From positions 2,418,001 to 2,482,000 of the forward strand of contig CAWAHD010000001.1 of assembly GCA_963781785.1 (NCBI GenBank): DNA of 64,000 nt, in the 5' to 3' direction. The translations under genes and the position numbers were made by a program. The DNA comes from CAWAHD01 sp963781785. GTDB taxonomy: Bacteria > Planctomycetota > Planctomycetia > Isosphaerales > Isosphaeraceae. Every line of letters starts with the position of its first letter. The stretch's first letter is position 1. The notes under the pieces are model-generated. The model did no database searches. It saw nothing but the letters and a program-made list of their open reading frames with translations, and was not told the DNA's origin. This document shows, in pieces, positions 58,614 to 64,000 of the stretch.

Positions 58614-59321
58614 ATGAGAATGTCCAAACGATCGTTTCTACTGGCCCTGGCTGCAGGATTACTGGTATGCAGCCAGAGCGCCACGGATGCCATGGCGGTC
58701 ACTGTGCTGGCGAGCGAGGACGAAGGCACGTTCAATTTCACGTTGACGGCCGATGGCAAGGGCAACATTGCCATCGACTATACTGGCGTGATGCTCACCA
58801 CGATCAACAATGTCCTGATTCCCACCGGTCCGATTGCGATGCAGTTACACGGGACAGGTGGCGAGGACGTCATCGTGACTTCGACGGTTTCGACTCCGCC
58901 GCTCACGACGTATACGCTGACAGATACCGTTCCGGGTCAGAAAAGCTTCGGCATCGGCCCCGGCGCGATTGACACGGCGACCATCGAGTATCGCATCACG
59001 AGTGGTCAGTCGATTACGCCTTCGTTCCTCAATCTCAGCGGTAGTGTCCAGAGTGTGATCGCACCCCTTCTGGAAACGACGGCGACATCACCGACGATTT
59101 ACGACTTTTCGCCATTTGCGGCCGGTGGCGCGATGTCGCTGACCTATACCAAGGTCGGCGCTAATTTTGCCGGCGTGATCGCCGACGGCGGCGTGGTCAC
59201 GGGCACTGGCGGATTCACCGAGCTCGCGGTGCCCGAGCCGACGTCGATGGTCCTCTTGACTGTGGGCCTGTCGTGGTGTTTGGCCCTGCGCCGTTACCTG
59301 AAGCGGTCCGCGGCGGCGTGA
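58614..59321 (+). CDS. PEP-CTERM sorting domain protein
   Basis: The 235-residue exported protein has an N-terminal signal peptide (MRMSKRSFLLALAAGLLVCS, cut near DAMAV) and a C-terminal sorting signal: VPEPTSMVLLTVGLSWCLAL followed by the basic RRYLKR. The tripartite VPEP, hydrophobic helix and Arg cluster is diagnostic. The mature middle is Thr/Ser/Gly-rich and beta-like, consistent with a surface or matrix protein processed by an exosortase. AGGAGG at 58604-58609 fits a start at 58614 or at the ATG six bases later. It diverges from the sensor kinase, whose regulon it probably belongs to. No exosortase gene is in the window. Confidence 0.92.
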   Translation: MRMSKRSFLLALAAGLLVCSQSATDAMAVTVLASEDEGTFNFTLTADGKGNIAIDYTGVMLTTINNVLIPTGPIAMQLHGTGGEDVIVTSTVSTPPLTTYTLTDTVPGQKSFGIGPGAIDTATIEYRITSGQSITPSFLNLSGSVQSVIAPLLETTATSPTIYDFSPFAAGGAMSLTYTKVGANFAGVIADGGVVTGTGGFTELAVPEPTSMVLLTVGLSWCLALRRYLKRSAAA

Positions 59322-59453
59322 GGAAAACTCTTCCCCGGCGGTGATCGCGGTGTTGCCCGTGATCAGCCGCCGTTTCGACCCGACCTGCTCGAACGCCGAG
59401 GCCCATCCGGGCTGGGGGGCTCCGCCTCGATGAAGCCCTTGACGTTCGAGTTT

Positions 59454-59485
59454 CGGCGAGAGAGGTATCCCGACCTCTCTCGCCG
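59454..59485 (+). terminator. Intrinsic terminator-like hairpin after the PEP-CTERM gene
   Basis: A perfect 12-bp stem CGGCGAGAGAGG / CCTCTCTCGCCG with an eight-base loop is followed by TTTCT. It lies about 130 bases past the PEP-CTERM stop and just before the convergent HTH gene, so it may serve both. Confidence 0.7.
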
Positions 59486-59584
59486 TTTCTGTCGGACGCC
59501 ATACAAAACGATCTCGGCCGGATGCCAACTTGGAGCCAAGATGGCCGGGAGTGCTCCGAACGGAACGAGACTTCCCTGTTCGGT

Positions 59585-59875
59585 TCAACCCGTTTCACAC
59601 GTGCAACCCGCGCCGTAAGCACGCGAAGGCCATCTCGCGGACCGGGCACCGTACTGCTCGCCGTTGCCGGTCAACAGCCAGTGTGGCTCGACCCCGGTGA
59701 TGTCGATGAACTGCAAAATGGTCCAGGCCGGGATCGCCACCCCATTCTCGAAGTTCTCCCAGGTCCGGCCGGGTATATCGAGCGCCCGACACAGGGTCGC
59801 GAGGCCGTTTTCGCCGAACATTTCCAGGCGGACCTGGCGGATTCGGCGCGGTAGCTGGTCACGATTCCCTTCCAT
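59585..59875 (-). CDS. Small helix-turn-helix regulator-like protein
   Basis: The 96-residue protein starts MEGNRDQLPRRIRQVRLEMF and has an XRE-like fold: NGLATLCRALDIPGRTWENF (helices 2-3, with the recognition helix), then ENGVAIPAWTILQFIDITGV and EPHWLLTGNGEQYG. This closing PHWLLTG-G stretch is usual in a planctomycete group of short HTH proteins. The last 20 residues are less convincing. It is convergent with the PEP-CTERM gene. A copy of the shared motif lies about 100 bases upstream of its start, so it may be controlled by the two-component system or regulate itself. Confidence 0.78.
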   Translation of the reverse strand: MEGNRDQLPRRIRQVRLEMFGENGLATLCRALDIPGRTWENFENGVAIPAWTILQFIDITGVEPHWLLTGNGEQYGARSARWPSRAYGAGCTCETG

Positions 59876-60194
59876 TGATCCGTGTCTCCAACACGTGTGA
59901 TTTCGTCACAAACGCCGTCGGCATTCGGTGGAGTTCAGACGCGATTTGCCATAATTAAGCGTTCTGATCGATCGCACCACGGGAAAAACCCTGTGACGCC
60001 CGGCGGAAAAACCCGGGAACCCGTCGGCGAAACACCACGTTCGACTTCAGGGAAACCCTGGCATCCGGTGTAGGGATTGTGGACCAGAGATCACAGCGAG
60101 ATCCGTCCCATGCGTTGGGCCGCCCCTCGATTGCGATCAAATCGGGAAGAGCGCTCAGGTTTGGCGACTCGCTTCGGGCTCCCCACATTCCGGC
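59876..60194. other. Intergenic stretch upstream of the HTH gene
   Basis: No gene is seen. It contains shared motif site 3 (59976-60020) and, shortly after, CAGGGAAACCCTG at 60048-60060, a near-palindrome that could be a half site. It otherwise separates the HTH gene from the end of the glutamine synthetase gene. Confidence 0.5.
59976..60020 (-). promoter_or_regulatory. Shared motif, site 3, upstream of the HTH gene
   Basis: ACCACGGGAAAAACCCTGTG is followed after ten bases by GGAAAAACCCGGGAACC. The arrangement (GGGAAAA-CCC block, then GGAAAA-ACCC block) repeats that of sites 1 and 2, with more differences. It begins about 100 bases from the HTH start. Confidence 0.45.
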
Positions 60195-62382
<2,188 letters not shown>

Positions 62383-62608
62383 GGCGTTTCTCCGTGGAAC
62401 GATGCTTTCGACCAATTCATTCAGGTGTGGCAACAAGGGGGCTTCATCCAATCGAAAGTGCGTGGGAGAGACGCCGCGATGGATTCGCCGTCGGAAGTGC
62501 GCCGGGTTGGAAAGATGCAGCCTCGTGACACTTCGGACAGAAAACTATACCCGGATTGACACACCGGTTCCAGAGCCTGTCCATCCGGGATGAAGCGATC
62601 CGACCCGC

Positions 62609-63148
62609 TCACTTCGCGTCCTTGGGTTTGTCGAGCTTGGCGAGGAACTTCTTGGGATCGGCCTTGAAGTCTTCCTCACAGCCATCACAGCAGAGATAGA
62701 CGGTTCGCCCCTCGGCGCTCACCTTGATCGGTTTGCCCATCCCGCCCAGTTTGTGGGTGCTCACCGGGCAGACGGCCTGCGCGATTGCGGCATCTTGTTC
62801 GGAGGCCGGCAACTTGTTGATTCCGGCAAGCTCCTTGGCCGACAAGTTGGTTGCCTTGGCATCCGGCTTGGCGTTGTCCGAGGTCTTGGGCGCTTCAACC
62901 TTGGGGGTGTCGTCGCCCTTCTTGGCCGCGTCGGGTTTGGTCGTGGCGGGCGCAGCCGCGGGTGTCATTTCTTTGGATTCCCCCGCGTCGGGAGCCCGTT
63001 TGAGGATTTTGGGCGATGGCGGCTGGCTCTGCTTGGGCGCGGGGGTCGGGTTCGAGACAGGCGGAGGCGGCGACTCGGGCTCGCCCGCGCAGCCCGCGGC
63101 CGCCCCCAGGATGAAGATGGTGCCGATTGATCTTCGGATCGCATTCAT
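62609..63148 (-). CDS. Lipoprotein with a C-terminal CxxxC-type metal-binding-like domain
   Basis: The 179-residue protein has a lipoprotein signal (MNAIRRSIGTIFILGAAAGC). A Pro/Ala/Lys-rich linker of about 90 residues follows (PTPAPKQSQPPSPKILKRAP). The C-terminal domain has AQAVCPVSTHKLGGMGKPIK and VYLCCDGCEEDFKADPKKFL, with four Cys in the pattern of YHS/heavy-metal-binding domains seen in planctomycete envelope proteins. The start ATG 63148 begins the signal peptide; the longer frame does not fit. The likely role is metal handling or redox in the envelope, but the ligand is not known. Confidence 0.82.
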   Translation of the reverse strand: MNAIRRSIGTIFILGAAAGCAGEPESPPPPVSNPTPAPKQSQPPSPKILKRAPDAGESKEMTPAAAPATTKPDAAKKGDDTPKVEAPKTSDNAKPDAKATNLSAKELAGINKLPASEQDAAIAQAVCPVSTHKLGGMGKPIKVSAEGRTVYLCCDGCEEDFKADPKKFLAKLDKPKDAK

Positions 63149-63306
63149 CGGAGAATTCTCGCGTCGTAAGGGAAATCGATCGGAGTGAACAAGGCGCTCA
63201 GGGCGGCGCCACCAGTACGAGCCCAATTCTAACCGCACGGATTCCGGTCCGCCAAGACGGCCGCAGGATGGGATCTGACGAAGCGCAGCTCAGGCCCGAG
63301 CCGCGA

Positions 63307-64000
63307 TCAACCCGGCGGCAGGCCGAGCGAGCGTGCCGCGACGGGAGCGCTACCTTCGGGGACGCCCCGGTAGAACCGGCGATTCTCGAGCGCGAAGATC
63401 TTGTCGGTGAACGCTTCGCCGGCTTGCGGATCGATCGCCTGGCGCGCCACGATGTTGACCTTCGCATCCATGTCGTCAACATAGGAAACGATCAATGCCT
63501 CCAGGGTGAGCGGAGCGACGGGTGATCCGAATTCGCGCTTGCCGTGGTGTGCCAGGATGGCATGCTCCAGGCACAGGAGCAGCTCCTGCGGGAATCCCTC
63601 GATCCGGCCCGCGGCCTCGCGGACCATGTCTCGCCCCATCAAGATGTGGCCGACCAGGCTCCCTTCCTTCGTGTATTTCGCCTCGAGGGGATGGTACTCA
63701 AGCTCGCGCAGCTTGCCGATGTCGTGCAGGACCGTGGCCGCGACGATCAGGCCGCGATTGAGCGGAGGATCCAGCTCGTCGTAGTAATTGGCATAGTGGT
63801 CGGCCAGGAATCCGGCGATCCGCGTCATGCTCCAGACGTGCTCGAGCAAGCCCGCCGTGTACGAGTGATGGAAGTTCTGCGCGGCCGGCATCCGGCTGAA
63901 CAGCACGACGTTCTGGTCGAGAATGCTCCGGACCAGGGTCTTGAGCGCCGGATGGGTCACGTACCGCTCGATCAAGACGTCGAGCTTCTTGAGCAGATCG
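63307..64000 (-). CDS. YhaM-like HD-domain 3'-5' exoribonuclease (5' end outside window)
   Basis: The frame is open to the right edge. Codons beyond TTG 63975 read DLLKKLDVLIERYV, so the start lies outside the window. The HD phosphohydrolase domain is clear: AAQNFHHSYTAGLLEHVWSM (first His), AATVLHDIGKLRELEYHP (HD pair), GSLVGHILMGRDMVREAAGR, CLEHAILAHHGKREFGSPVA and TLEALIVSYVDDMDAKVNIV. In the YhaM family this domain follows an OB-fold nucleic-acid-binding domain and degrades RNA from the 3' end. The OB part would lie in the missing region, so the assignment rests on the HD part alone. Confidence 0.85.
   Translation of the reverse strand, partial: DLLKKLDVLIERYVTHPALKTLVRSILDQNVVLFSRMPAAQNFHHSYTAGLLEHVWSMTRIAGFLADHYANYYDELDPPLNRGLIVAATVLHDIGKLRELEYHPLEAKYTKEGSLVGHILMGRDMVREAAGRIEGFPQELLLCLEHAILAHHGKREFGSPVAPLTLEALIVSYVDDMDAKVNIVARQAIDPQAGEAFTDKIFALENRRFYRGVPEGSAPVAARSLGLPPG

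Overview
The window is GC-rich bacterial DNA that reads as a planctomycete, most likely near the Isosphaeraceae; the family placement is inference from gene content. The evidence is three DUF1559 prepilin-like proteins, four CRTAC1 proteins (FG-GAP repeats plus ASPIC/UnbV), an ECF sigma factor next to a Ser/Thr kinase fused to WD40 repeats, a DUF1552 protein, a PEP-CTERM protein and a type III glutamine synthetase.

Layout. 0-4 kb is a mobile-element graveyard: an ISL3-family insertion sequence cut by the left edge, the 3' remnant of a carboxypeptidase-regulatory-like gene it interrupted, an integrase C-terminal remnant and a degenerate tRNA-like fragment. 4.0-9.7 kb holds a small membrane protein and a leftward cluster: an exported HpcH/HpaI-family protein, a PQQ-dependent dehydrogenase, a c-type cytochrome and a DUF1552 protein. 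9.8-14.0 kb encodes the ECF sigma factor and kinase-WD40 pair. 14.0-17.7 kb is a second integration scar, with tRNA-Pro fragments, hairpins, TTTTGGTGCCA repeats and an orphan AAA+/helicase-like ATPase. 17.7-34.5 kb is an island of three nearly identical DUF1559 genes interleaved with four CRTAC1 genes, a TPR gene and a small lipoprotein gene. 34.6-53.7 kb is mixed chromosomal content: YraN, two MFS transporters, a long AsmA-like protein, a YheT-type hydrolase, a B12-binding radical SAM protein, CinA, an HNH nuclease, a glycerophosphodiester phosphodiesterase and an SGNH hydrolase. 54.0-60.0 kb carries a two-component system (GAF, six PAS domains, HisKA_3 kinase and a LuxR-type regulator), a divergent PEP-CTERM gene and a small HTH gene. 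A shared DNA motif occurs three times here, each time upstream of a gene pointing away from it. 60.2-64.0 kb holds glutamine synthetase III, a metal-binding-type lipoprotein and a YhaM-like HD protein that runs off the right edge.

How the genes may work together. The dehydrogenase, cytochrome and exported HpcH-like protein look like one periplasmic oxidation module. The DUF1559/CRTAC1 island looks like a cell-surface pseudopilin and beta-propeller system. The two-component system probably controls the PEP-CTERM and HTH genes through the shared motif.

Caution: about sixteen single-base frame breaks cut otherwise well-conserved genes, including glutamine synthetase. This looks more like uncorrected sequencing indels than decay. 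I give each broken gene as one merged span and state where the frame changes.
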